Shown: positions 14,189-25,561 of the stretch, piece by piece
Layout of the letters: every line of letters begins with the position of its first letter
Numbering within the stretch: the first letter of the stretch is position 1
Assembly (NCBI GenBank): GCA_019925105.1
Contig: JAHGAU010000021.1
Coordinates: 186,001-250,000, forward strand
From: Niebla homalea
Lineage: Eukaryota > Ascomycota > Lecanoromycetes > Lecanorales > Ramalinaceae
DNA: 64,000 nt
Direction: 5' to 3'
Notes under the pieces: model-generated
Seen by the model: the letters and a program-made list of their open reading frames with translations, nothing else
Told to the model about the DNA's origin: nothing
Databases searched by the model: none
Program-made: the position numbers and the translations under genes

Positions 14189-17017
14189 ACTTATATAAGG
14201 GCTACGGCCCATCTTTAACTACACTCCATTACTACCTGCTATTTCATCACTTTTGCTCTTTTATCCCTTCTCATCTTTTCTAATTTTTAATTTAATAATT
14301 TTTAAAAATTCTTTACGTTTTCCTTTATAACGTTTTTTATCGCTTTATTTATAAGTAGTATTTTACTTTCCGGTTATTTTACTTAATATATTATGTTTTT
14401 CTTAAATTTTATGTTATTACGTTTATTTATTAATTAAAGGAATTTTTTTTTATACGTTACGGATTTATCTTTATATATTATTTAATTTATTTTCTTATGC
14501 ACATAATTCTTTTAATTTATAGAATTGAATTTTAATCCCGGGTTATATTATAGTCTTTTACTATAAAGTTTTAAATAATTTTAAGGGAAAAGTTAAAATT
14601 ATTAATAATATTATTAAATCTTTTTTTATATTTAACTTTATTACTATTAAGGAGGATACCTAAAATTATTTAAGTATTTAGTTTATTTTATATATGTTAA
14701 TTATTTCTCCTTTGAATTTAAAGGAATAAAGGATTTTTAATAATATTTTATTATTCCTTAAAGAAAGATTAATAAGGTTTATTATTGAATAATCCTTAAT
14801 AATACTTATAATTATTAATAAATATAGGATAAACCCGTAATTTATATAGATTTATCTTAATCTTTTCTATCCTTCATTGAATATAAAATAAAGGAATATA
14901 TGCTTTTTTCAATAAAGGAAATAAAATAATAATAAAAAGAATAATCATATCACAATCAATTTTTTAATTAATATAATAATACTTAATTTCATTTTTTTAA
15001 TTTAAGAATATTAGAATACATATAAAATAAACTAAATATATTATCATTAATATGTTACTAATATTAATAAAATTATTTTAAAAGAAGGTGGTTTATAATT
15101 ACTCCAAGTAACTATATTTTATTTTTTTGGTTTTTTAATATTTTTTTTATAAAAGAAAGGGTTGAGTTAATATATAATTACATAACATTAATAAAGGTCT
15201 TTCTGGTCTTTTAGGTTATTATAAAAGTATATATAAATTATATCTTATTATAAATTTATATTTTCTTTTCAATTAAAATAAGTTTTAAGTATTTATTTTG
15301 GTTTTTTTTACTTTTTATACGGGAAAGTTTTAAGGAAAATATTATTAAATAAAATAATTTTTATATCGGTAACCGTTATAAATTATTATTAATATTCTTA
15401 ATATATATACGATATAATTATTATTATAAATATATTTATTTTAATTCTCTTAATCGGTTTTATAATTTTTTTCTTTTTATTATTTATTTTTCTTAATTTA
15501 TTCTTTAATTTTTTCATTCTTAACTTAAAGTAAAAAGTTTATTACGTTTAATTAACGTATTAGATACTTTATAGTTATTTCCTGGGAATTTAAAAGACCG
15601 GTTTAAATCTCCGTAAATAATCTAGAATTTAATTAGCGTTTCAATAGCTTCTAACTTAATAAATTACGTTTTAATAGAAGGTATTTTTTTTAAAAAAAAA
15701 TATAATTATTTAAATTTTATTAAGGAATCCTATTTTTATTACCTTTATTATTAAAAGAAATAGTTTAATTTAATTATTTTAATAATTATTAAAGAGTTTT
15801 ATAAATTTATTAATATTAAGGTACCCGGAATTACTTACGGGTTTTAAAAGATCGTTTACCCAATATAAAATAGTCTTTAAAATTAACTTTACGTTTTTAA
15901 GGGATATATATAATACTTTTAATTAAATTAAAGAATCTTATTTATAATATATAAATCGGTTACTTAGAATCGTTTTATAAGATTTACGGTTTAATTACTC
16001 GGGATAATTTAACAAAACTTATAATCTAATCGGGTTTAACTATTTATATTAACTTAATAAATCTTATATTTTAATTATTACGGTTATCAATTATTAAATA
16101 ATAATTTTATATTATTTAAGGTAATTAATTTTTTTTTCTTTAATTATTTTAATTTCTTATATTTTAAGAAAATAACTTATATTAATAAATAAGTTATATT
16201 TTCCTTAACGATAATTTTGATTATCTGAGAACATAAATAATTATTTTTTAATTAAGGTTTAAACTTATTATTAATATAAAGGATATTATTATCTTTTTAT
16301 AATTAAGGCACTTTAAAAAAATTATCGTTTTTTTCTATTTTTTAATTTTTAATAATTAATAATTAATTAATAAATATTAATAATACTTTACCGATACGTA
16401 TAAACGGGGTTTCCGTATTAATTAAAAATAGAGATAAGAATATTTAAATAAGGGTACTTAACAAAAGGTAATTTAAATATTTCTATTTTTTTTTGATTTT
16501 AATATTTATTTAATAAATAAATAATAATTAAGAATATTCTATAAATATATATAAACTTATAATTTATTACTTTTATTATATATATATATGATAATAATAG
16601 TAAAGATCGGTTTTCTGATATGGACCGTGACCAAGTAAAGGTATGAGTGGTATATTATTGATAATGATCCTCTGTCCTGTAAGGACAGACAAGCTATCTA
16701 AGTAATCATATGTATACACGTGTATCCCTAGTAATGTATTATCTACCCCGTGTGTCCATATCCCTATGTCCATCCTCTTGTCCCGTATCATTTTCTATAT
16801 TATTTTTATATTTTTTATTACTATTAATTTAAAAAAAATATAGTAAGTTATTTACGAGTAAATCGTATAATTAGACCGAATTCCTTAATATATATAAGCA
16901 GATAAAAGCCTTCTTAAAATTATTAGAAAGAATAAAAGGTAATAAAAGTATAAAAGTGATAAAATAACAGGTAGTAATAAAGTATAATTGAAAATAAGCC
17001 GCAGCCCCCATATAAGT
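14189..17017. mobile_element. Probable DNA transposon relic with ~94-bp terminal inverted repeats
   Basis: The sequence at 14189-14282 recurs in reverse complement at about 16,923-17,017. Both ends start ACTTATAT, followed by a GGGCTACGGCC-like block and an ACTACCTG.TATTTCATCAC-like block. The differences are mainly A/G and C/T. A solo LTR (16616-16790) has inserted inside, so the element without it would be about 2.65 kb. No transposase motif survives that I can read. A TA duplication, as for Tc1/mariner, is possible but not clear on the left side. An alternative is two inverted copies of one short repeat. Confidence 0.5.
16616..16790. repeat. Solo LTR with TTTTC target duplication
   Basis: This 175-bp, GC-balanced segment lies in AT-rich DNA. 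It starts TGATATGG and ends CCGTATCA, so its termini are short inverted repeats of the LTR type. It is flanked on both sides by TTTTC (16611-16615 and 16791-16795). It has far fewer RIP-like changes than its surroundings, suggesting a single-copy or recent insertion. It is inserted within the TIR element at 14189-17017. Confidence 0.75.
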
Positions 17018-17029
17018 ACTCCCCCAACC

Positions 17030-17160
17030 GGTACGGGATTAATCTTGCGGGATAGGTACGGGACCGGTACGGGACCGGTACGGGATAGGGAAACGGTACC
17101 CTTATCCCGTACCGGTGGTAACGGTATAAGACCGGTACGGGACCGGGAAATGCTAAGATA
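17030..17160. repeat. Palindromic GGTACGGGACC-type short repeat cluster
   Basis: GGTACGGGA or GGGACCGGTACG units recur at least six times in both orientations within about 130 bases, in a local GC-rich island. Function is unknown. It lies directly outside the right end of the TIR element. Confidence 0.7.
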
Positions 17161-17362
17161 CCGTTTTACTTATGGGTTGCTTACTATGATAATCCGCCAT
17201 ATCTTTCCTTTTTTTAAGTATATATAAATTGATTCCACCCTTAATTAACCCTTTTAATATTTCCGTTCCTCCATATACCTATCCGCAAGTTTAAAGTTTT
17301 CCATATTCTCCCCCTTTCCAAATTTCTTTAACTTAATGGTTTTTTTTTTTGAATTTACCCCC

Positions 17363-19120
17363 TGTTATATACCGGTTGGTAATAAGTAAATGCACTATAA
17401 AAGTGGGTGGTAAGTATATGAATCGTAATCTATATAAGTACTATGCAGGAGTAATATATAGGTACGTATGCCAAGCACCAAGCCCGCTATATTTTATTAA
17501 GCGTTAATATCCGCTGATAAACTAATAAGCTCTTAATAATGACCTTTATATATAATAAATATATTAAGAAAGGAAAACTACTACGCTTACGTAACGATAG
17601 CGAAGTTAATAACCTTATAAATGAAAGCGGCTCCGGGGCTAAAGAATAAGTATTTTTAACGTTAAGGAAGTTAAAGAAGTGGAAGCAATACGTAATAGCG
17701 GCGTATTAAGGGGGTATAATAATGGCAAAGTCGAAAAACCAGTTAAAAACCTGTAAGCCGGGCAGTTATTATAATCCACCCGGGAAACAATCGTGGATTT
17801 AAGTATTTTTTAAGAGCTAAATCGCTTAAATCCGTAATCTTTAAGGTTTAACCAGGTAAATATCCTATGGTCCAAGTCTTACGTTTTAACCTTTAATGCG
17901 GCTTATTTAAGCCGGTAATAGGCGTAAGTCGACTTATAATAAAAGCGGATCTCCTGGTCTATAATATTAACTTAATTAGAAAGTATAACTTTATAAGTAA
18001 TATATATTACTTTATTAGGTACGTTTATATCTGCCGTAGGTACGTACTTAAAGCCTGCCTTTATTATGGTAAGGGATAAAAGAGGTAAGAGAAGCTTATT
18101 ATATAATTAAATAAACGTAAAGGTAAAAAACCTTTATAATTTTACTATCTCGTCTATAATTTTCGAGATAATAATAATTAAAGGCTCTTTTTAAGGTGAA
18201 AATGATTACCCCTGGAGTAATAATAATAAAGTAAATTTACGGTAGAGGTCTTTAAGTATTATAATAGGAAGGACCCTTAATAGTAATACTTTAAAGGAGA
18301 ATAAGGGTTTAATAAGAGATTTAAGAAATATAAATCTTATATAAAGGTGGTAGATAATAAAGTAAGGTTTTAATAAGAAAATCGATTTAAGAGTTAAGGA
18401 GTAGGATAATAACGAGGCTACTTATAATAATAATATTGATTGATTAATTGATTTATACTACGGATCTAGCTAAGTTAATTCCGGCGTTCCTTAATACGCA
18501 GCCTTTTAGCCTTACTGGTAACCGTAAAAACCTGATACTTATAACGTTAAGGTAAAAGCCGGCGTTTACCAGGCCTTTACCCTTTATCCCTTAAGGTAAA
18601 GGATATTAACGGCCTTTTAAAAAATAATAATCTATTCGTATATTTCCTATATTCTAATTCCTCCAAGAAAATCCATAATACCACAACCGTGTCGTCGCAG
18701 GGGCTGCCTTTAAGCTCGTTACTCTTCCGCTCCTTTATATATCTGTACTGCCTATAATAATAATATAATAATTGAAATATTTAAATAAATAAATCTAAAG
18801 GGTGAGTATTAAATAATATAAGCGGACTTATATTTACGTTATCTATAAAAGAACAGGATATATAAAGGTAATTATAAACTCTATATTAATTACTAAATAA
18901 AAGAACTCCTATTGATACTATTATTCATTATATACCGGTTATTAATAAGTAAATACACTATAAAAGTAGGTGGTAAGTATATAAATAATAATCTATATAA
19001 GTGTTATACAGGAATAATATATAGGTGTATATACCAAGCACCAAGCCCGCTATACCTTATTAAGCGTTAGTACCCGCTGATAAGCTGATAAGCTCTTAGC
19101 AATGGCCTTTCCATATAACA
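17363..19120 (-). mobile_element. Third short LTR element (1.76 kb), CCCCC target duplication
   Basis: Direct repeats of 195 bp lie at 17363-17557 and 18926-19120. The outer ends TGTTATAT and ATATAACA are inverted to each other, and the element is flanked by CCCCC at 17358-17362 and 19121-19125. The 1.37-kb interior cannot encode pol. Near 17,800-17,870 the reverse complement contains AGATTACGG followed by an AGCGATTTA block also seen in copy 1 near 8832-8870. This suggests a related gag-type interior, with the coding strand being minus, although the LTRs differ from those at 7729 and 10420. Many G-to-A and C-to-T differences separate the two LTRs. Confidence 0.75.
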
Positions 19121-19732
19121 CCCCCTTTAAATACCTTTACTTTTAATATTAAATATTATTAATACTTAAGATAACTTTTAATTAAAATAACCGGATCCAT
19201 AATTAATTTTAGAAAACGTTAAATATTACGGTTTATAGGGGGGGCTTACGGGTAAACCCGTTATTAAGAAAGCTTAATAAAAAAACTTATAGAAAATAAA
19301 AACCGTTATTCTACCGTTTTAAACGTTTTTAGTTTTAACTTTTTTTTACCCGCTTGGGACCGTTTAGAGCGCTCGTAAATTTTCCTGGATGCTTATAAGT
19401 AATTTATAAGCGGTTTAAATAAATAAATTCCTTTTTTTTTTCAATTACTCGATCTAAGTAGGTCGCAGATTTATTAATAAAGTTAATAAAATCCTATCCT
19501 ACATTAATATAGGATAAAACGGGCTAGGATCGGGATATATTAAGATCTTAATGGCGGATAAAATAAGGTTAAATTTAATTAAAACAGTAAATTTATGGCT
19601 GGATTACTATAAAGATTATTGGAAATACCCCGGTAAAACCGGAAACCCATAATCCATTTATTAATTAAGTTATTGGTAAATTATTAAAAAATATTTGTAA
19701 TAATCTTTATAATAATCCCCTTTTTTCCACCT

Positions 19733-19850
19733 TTACCTGCGCCCTTACCCTTACCACCACCCTTACCACCACCCTTACCACCACCCTTACCACCACCCTT
19801 ACCACCACCCTTGCCCTTATTACCCTTATAACCTGTATCATCCTTACCAT
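19733..19850. repeat. Minisatellite, CCCTTACCACCA 12-bp unit
   Basis: At least five near-perfect tandem copies of a 12-base unit CCCTTACCACCA are flanked by degenerate variants (CCCTTGCCCTTATTACCCTT and similar). It is not the TTAGGG telomere unit. Confidence 0.85.
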
Positions 19851-19902
19851 AACCCTCACCATTGCCCTTACCTATACCCTTACCAATTCACTATTACCAC
19901 GC

Positions 19903-20180
19903 ATCTTAGCGGGACCTTGGCATTATCCCGTCCCATCCCGCCGGGATAAGGATGGGATGGGATGGGATTCAGCTTTATCCCGTCCTACGCGGGATAGGAT
20001 AAGTGAATCAAAAAACCATCCCATCCCGTCCCGCTTCCCGGAGTACCCGCAATACACCGGCTGATACCTTATTTCTCACCATTCACCTCTCACCCCTCGC
20101 CTCTCACCACTCACCTCTTACTCACCTCACCCTACTCACCTCACCTCTCACCCTTTACCTCTCACCTCTCACCATTCATC
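19903..20180. repeat. CCCATCCCGT / GGGATGGGAT repeats and CTCACCTCTCAC minisatellite at the isochore edge
   Basis: From 19,920 to 20,040 GGGATGGGAT and its complement recur around a partial palindrome. From 20,080 to 20,180 there are irregular tandem CTCACCTCTCAC-type units. These low-complexity arrays mark the transition from the AT-rich block to gene-bearing DNA. Confidence 0.75.
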
Positions 20181-20249
20181 ACCCAATACTCCGGTACGTT
20201 ATAAACACTCCCATAGGTGTTATAAGCGTATTCTGAGTGAGTAATATGG

Positions 20250-21537
20250 ATGGTGTTGTGGCTACGGTATTTAGTATAAATGGGGTTAATATGGGTCGAT
20301 TTAGGACATGAATTGACCGATAATATCATCTACTAGTACTATACTACTTATTTACTTATTTATAAACCAATCCATACGCTGTAAAGGCCTCATTTTGGCC
20401 CGCTTCATTCTGACCTATTTGGCCCTGAAGCCCTCGACAGAAAAAAACACTAGCGCCGGGTACCGCATGTTTTGGATTCTACGATAACCACAACAGCAGC
20501 AGCAATAATACCATTTATGAACAGCCTCTTGGTCGCATAATCAGAATTTTTTCCCCACTTAAATACATATTGATACTTTGATCTTGACTCACGTTGCGGC
20601 TTTCCCAGCCTGGGCAATAATCGATTGATATCTGCCACTCTCCTTCCAGAACAACAACGTGGGACAAGTCGGTCGATACCCATGTAGTTTGCCATCGGTA
20701 AACCCACAGGCGTCGAGGGTTGCCGGGAGCGTGTCTTTCCAGCTACGTTGGCCGTCAGGATATACACCTACTACCAGGCGTGAGGAGGAAAGTGTGAGGG
20801 TCAAGGAAGTCTAGCACAGGGTAATGATGGGAGTTGCTGCTTACTCCTCAGCACCCTGTGCGCTTTTGGGAATGGAGACACTAGAGACACCACATATCCA
20901 CGTATATCACTAGCATGGATCGAGCAAACTAGCTACGACGAGCTGTATTCTACAAAAAGGTATAAGACGTAGGGAATGTGGAATACCCAGCTGGTCTCAG
21001 AGAGACTATAAGATTTCCTCAGCCATTCAAAAAATGACGCTCGAACCTCATGGTTGGCTTATAATGTGATCTCGACATTAGCAGTCGGCACGGTAATGAC
21101 GTGACTCAGGGGGTTCGGTCAAGCTATGCCAGTCGTTAGATATGTGGTCATCGGCAATTGGATTTGGAAACTCCTGAGACTACGATGGGCATTATTGAAT
21201 ATCGATGGCTGTTGGCCTTAGAAGAAAGAAAGCATGACCCAAAGTCAGACTTCTTTGTATTGTATTCAATGCTAGGGAGCATTTGAATAGATGATCAGGC
21301 GGTCTCATGCAGCAATCATCTTGTTAGACGACTGTACATGTTGGATTGATAATCTCGAGGCTCCAGCCAGCTCTCAATGGATACGCCAATCGATGCAAGA
21401 CTTTAACCAAAGTAAATCCACGTTCTGTGATGTCGCCGCGTCCCTCGCTATTGTGCCTCATACCATCTCCGTGTCTGCCAAAAGTCCACCCGATGCTGCC
21501 CAAGATACATTGGACATACACTTACTTTACTTCAGAT
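20250..21537. other. Boundary and intergenic DNA, no convincing gene
   Basis: This is balanced-composition DNA just past the AT-rich block. Two overlapping minus-strand frames at 20450-20804 look mildly protein-like (one contains WKDTLPATLDACGF) but belong to no family I recognise and do not form a complete gene. The remaining frames are short. Confidence 0.5.
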
Positions 21538-22841
21538 TCAACTCTGAACCAGGTTCGCAAGAATGCTAAATGGTAACGCAGAATCCTGTGTGCCGCCCCC
21601 GGTTCTTGACATAGCTGGGTACATCCATCCAGGCACGGTCCAGATCATGAACAGAATAACCCAGAGGCCTCCCATGGCTTTGTACCACGGCTTTGAAGAG
21701 TTGAAGTGACTTCGCAGCGACGGTTTGGACTTCAAGACTGCCGCAATCCAAGACTCAAACATGATGCCAAAAACTTGCATAGAAAAGAATCTAATAGAGC
21801 CTGACTCTTGCCATGGAATGCTGCTCGCTAGATCGACGAATAGGTGGAGGACACCGGAAAGGAAAAAGCTAATGGCAAGCCAGACAAATCCGGTCATCGG
21901 CTTGATATTCGGGAGCCGGAAGATTTTCTCGGTGACAAAGCTCGCAGGAGCAGAGAGAATAAGGCGGTTGTTTTGATGCCAGAATATGCTTTGGATCCTA
22001 GTTAGAAATCGGGAAGAATTTTCTGGGAGTACAGAAACAGCGTTACCTCCAAAATCTGCGTACCGAGTACGCATCTTCAATGGCTCCGAACCTTGGGCGC
22101 CAGTGTTCGACCTCACTAATACCAAGCCCAACGGTGATGAAAGCTAGAGCACTTTGACATCCTTCTTGAACGCAATATACACCTATGGCAGCACCAATTG
22201 TGCCAAGGTCCTCATCAGTAGCTCATGAGATGACACCTCGTCCCAGCGGCATAGCAAACGAACACGCGTGGGACTGAAGTGTAGATTATTGATCTCTTGA
22301 TTGCTACCAAGTTCCATAAGATCAATGATTAGATAGCAGAGCAATACCTTTCCAGCTGATTGAGCTAAGAAGGTCATCCTTGTAGGAACAAAGCTTGGGT
22401 CATACTTTGAGAAATGAGGTACATTCTTGACTTCACGCTTCGTGCCGGTCCAGCGGAAAGATGAGGCAGCTGCTGTACCAAATTTGAGTCGGGCCCAGAT
22501 AACATTAGTTGATAGCTGATGCTCCTGGTAGCTTGGACTGTTTTGCCTCCCGCGCTCATGTTGAACGCTATTCCGTGAGGCTGCATTTGAGGAAGAACCT
22601 TCTGTTTCAAAGTCACATCCTATAAGAAGTGCCAAAGCTACAAATTGGAATACATATGTGATTGAACAGCCTCCTACAGCTGCTCCCCAGGCGCCGCAAG
22701 GCAGAGTCTTGCATGCAAAAACGCAAGTCGAACAAGGGGCACAGAAGTGATACGTAGCACAGACTTAGCGTCTGTAAAGCCGAGTATTAAGATTGTGAAG
22801 AGGTATTGAAGAAGCAACAGCGATAAGGAAACTGGTAGCAT
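21538..22841 (-). pseudogene. Wax-synthase-domain O-acyltransferase (Tri7-like membrane acyltransferase), frameshifted
   Basis: The encoded product resembles fungal wax-synthase-domain proteins, integral-membrane acyltransferases that acylate hydroxyl groups of metabolites such as trichothecenes. Reading on the minus strand from an ATG at 22841: an N-terminal membrane segment (LLLLQYLFTILILGF), then GGCSITYVFQF, then REVKNVPHF, then FGAIEDAYSVRRFW. A 58-nt intron at 21989-22046 leads into IFWHQNN and two further membrane segments, with GVLHLFVDLAS, to the stop at 21538. The family order is complete. Two single-base frame changes are needed: near 22,690-22,720 and near 22,203-22,213. No GT..AG intron explains either. 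The copy is therefore decayed, or the assembly has indels. Neighbours are a rhodopsin-like gene, an MFS exporter and a P450. Confidence 0.65.
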
Positions 22842-23331
22842 GGTTAGCGGCAGGGTCAAACACGTTCAGAGATGTGAAAGAAAACAAGTTCGCCGCAAAG
22901 CAAAAGTGATGGTCGGTGTAAACTTCAGGTAGCAGGTCCCTGCAGCTTGGTGCCACGTACATACGCGGAGCATGCATGCACCTCGCCTCCGGATCGACGC
23001 TCCGGGCTAGCCGAATTGTCTTTCCAGTGGTGCCAGCCGGTGCCAGCAACATAGCAGCATGCTCACTGTACTACCTGCATGCACACACCCCTCAGATTTT
23101 CAGCTCATCAGACAAGATCTACTGCAAATTGAGCATAGCTCGATCCCTCATGTCACAGAACTTGACTCTTTTCCAAAGAAGAGCGCCAAGAATGCAGTTC
23201 AGAAACATATATTGCTCACCCAATTCCGCCCCTGCTTAGTGAATCGAAAAACGACGCTTCTTTCACGTTTCCTGGTTTCGTCTCTGACTCTCGTAATTTG
23301 TGTGTCAGGACGTGGATTCTGATAACTCAAG
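22842..23331. other. Intergenic, divergent promoter region
   Basis: This lies between the minus-strand acyltransferase and the plus-strand rhodopsin-like gene, so it probably holds both promoters. I identified no specific site. Confidence 0.4.
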
Positions 23332-24670
23332 ATGATCAAGCACAACCCTTCGCAGCCGCCGAGTATAGGCAAAGATGCATTCTTAGTATGTGTTTGTATT
23401 CACAAACCCTGTGTCCTTCTGCTAATGATTCAAGGCTACGACTTGGGCACTCGTTGCCATCTCCTTCTTTTTCTGATTTTCCGAGTCTATGTACGACTGA
23501 GATTTTTCCGGAAGCTGTTCATTGATGATCCTTTGGTCATCGTATCGTGGCTCATGACCGTTGCAAACGCCGCAATCTGGCAGGCGAACATCGTTGCGTT
23601 ATATCTGACGGTCTCCGTGACCAGCGGCCAGGTCGTTGAGCCTCCTCCAGATTTCGAAAGAAGGTTTTTTGCCTATTCGCATGCGCAATTCGCAGCGTAC
23701 ATCATCTACTACCTTACCATTTATACGATCAAAGTGTCGTTCCTGCTCTTCTTTCGCAAACTCGGTAACAAGGCGAGAAGGCAAAGGATCATATGGTGGT
23801 TCACTCTCGTCTTTGTCGTTGCCTCTTACGCTGTCAGTTTCAGTAACGTGGACTTCCGTTGCCTGGTTGGCCCAAAGGCTACTGCACTAGGTAATGTCTG
23901 ACATATAGAGAATCCAAGGTTTACGCTCACCAATTTAGCTGCATGCGCCAACCCTCACGCTCCTCACCACGATGGGATTTCCATTCGTTCAGCTGCAGCT
24001 CTTGATATAGTGACGGATTTCTTCGGTAAGTACAAATCCCTACAAAGCTCGTCTGCGGAAAATAGCTTCTGAACATGGTGATTCCTAGTTATACTCATCT
24101 CAACAAATGTTTTGTGGAAGCTTCGAATAGATATATGGCAAAAATTGGCATTGGCCGGTATATGCTCGCTCACAGCTCTCATAATATGTGTTGCAATGGT
24201 AAGGGTCATTGTGTCAACAAGCGGTCCTCACCTCGATATCATCAAGCTCCTCTTCTGGGCTAATATGGAAATATCTATCGGTGTGTTAAGTCTGCATCTG
24301 GGGGGTTGACAGCTCTCTAACACCTTCTCCGATAGCAATAATAGTGGCCTGTTTGGCTTCGTTCCGAACCCTCTACACGCGATCTGATCGACGCAAATCT
24401 CCGCCAACTAGAGGTGTTCAATGGACAAAGTTGGGACTTCGCCGCAAGAGCAGCTACGGCATTCCCCTCAAAGATGGAGAAGGAAACGCCGTCCACGTTA
24501 CGGCGAGTGGAGAGTCACGCGAGTCTCAAAATCGACGACTGTCGATATCGACTGAAGAGTACATACTTCCGCCTAACACCGTTCACGTTCGTCGAGACTT
24601 CAGCGTCGTGCCTGACACGCCTGGAACGTATGATAGGTACGAGCCAGCTCAGCAGGTAGCCTGGCGCTGA
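23332..24670 (+). CDS. Rhodopsin-domain (SAT4-type) integral membrane protein 1, possible frameshift
   Basis: A fungal seven-transmembrane rhodopsin-domain protein (family PF20684), commonly found in secondary-metabolite loci; its biochemical role is unknown. Exons are 23332-23385, 23435-23890, 23939-24025, 24089-24280 and 24336-24670; introns are 48-63 nt with good GT..AG sites, and the first has a CTAAT branch-like motif. Landmarks are ATTWALVAIS, then FRVYVRL and LFIDDPL, FLLFFRKL, CANPHAP..ALDIVTDFF, NVLWKLRI, and FWANMEISIAIIVACL before a hydrophilic tail of about 95 residues. Exon lengths sum to 1124, one short of a multiple of three. The break is at a T run at about 23,466-23,475, where ATTWALVAISFFF is followed by a TGA while FRVYVRL continues in the next frame. 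This is either a 1-nt deletion in the genome or a homopolymer assembly error. Confidence 0.8.
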
Positions 24671-25561
24671 ACTCGCAGCCCATAGCTTTACAAGGGCGCC
24701 AGGGTCTCAATCAAGGCAGACGACGCTAGCAGTATTGCGGTCATCCGTTCAGGGGTTTGGTGCTGATGTTGAACCTGAGTAATGTTCCTAGAGTAATGAC
24801 ACCTTTCACCAAATTCAAATTCCAGCTGTTCTCAAGTTTTCGACGCCGACACTGGTATACTTAGAAAATGGCGAGATCAACCTGTCAGCGGAGGCTGACG
24901 GAAGACTTTGATAAGAGCCTCCTGGTCTGCTTTGGGTAGGAGAAAGCTTGAGCCAAATGTTTCCTCGCTCTGGCGCGGATTTGACTTTCCACAACGGATC
25001 GGGACCCCCCGCCACACCCTGAAACACTGGGCAGCATTAGTTTTTGCGAGGTGCATCGGGCGGCTTGCCCCAACCAGGTTCACCACCTTGCCATCCCAAC
25101 CCCTCTGTGGAAGCGCACCAATGTAATAGATTCTCCATATCGCTTCTCGTTGCAGCGCTGAGTCGTCCCTACAACAAAGCCGAAGGATCATCATTACCTC
25201 ACCCTTGTTAGGCAGTGTCAGCGGTGCTCAGTACTGTAGAGTGATCGCACAGGATTAAGGGATCCATACTCTATGTTGAGCGATTTTCGCTCCGGACCGC
25301 TAAATCAATTCCTGAACAAGGCAGTGGAGCCCCCAGATAGGCGCAGATCATACTTTGTATGTAGTACAGTCGCATTGATTCTCTATCTCATTTGGCCGGG
25401 CTGTTCGATCCATGATAGGAGAACGAGGTACGAAGATGTATCGTTCGTGCGCACACCTCCAAAGATACCCTTTGCTTTGCGAAACTTTTCAATACTTACA
25501 GGTTTCTTATTCTTGGGATTAATCTTGAAGGACAATCAACCGACTCAACTATGGATCAATC
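24671..25561. other. Intergenic region, nothing recognised
   Basis: Only short frames occur on either strand. One at 25,273-25,593 (+) overlaps the MFS start in another frame and has no recognisable domain. Confidence 0.4.

Larger units (their letters stand above)
1..20250. other. AT-rich, RIP-like gene-free isochore
   Basis: This block is overwhelmingly A+T, rich in TpA, and has no open frame of convincing length. The few frames present are 60-80 codons of low-complexity I, N, K, Y and L. It switches sharply to balanced composition near 20,250. Relics of retroelements can be recognised inside it, with stop codons where a Gln codon would be expected (C-to-T changes). In Pezizomycotina such blocks are the known outcome of repeat-induced point mutation acting on transposons. 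That RIP is the cause here is inferred from composition and from the G-to-A and C-to-T differences between element copies. I see no host gene in it. Confidence 0.9.

Noticed and set aside
19733..19850. Possible telomere or subtelomere repeat
   Set aside because: The unit is CCCTTACCACCA, not TTAGGG, and the array lies inside the window, not at a sequence end.
20450..20804. Putative small gene on the minus strand
   Set aside because: Two overlapping frames look weakly protein-like, but no family, splice model or start context supports either.
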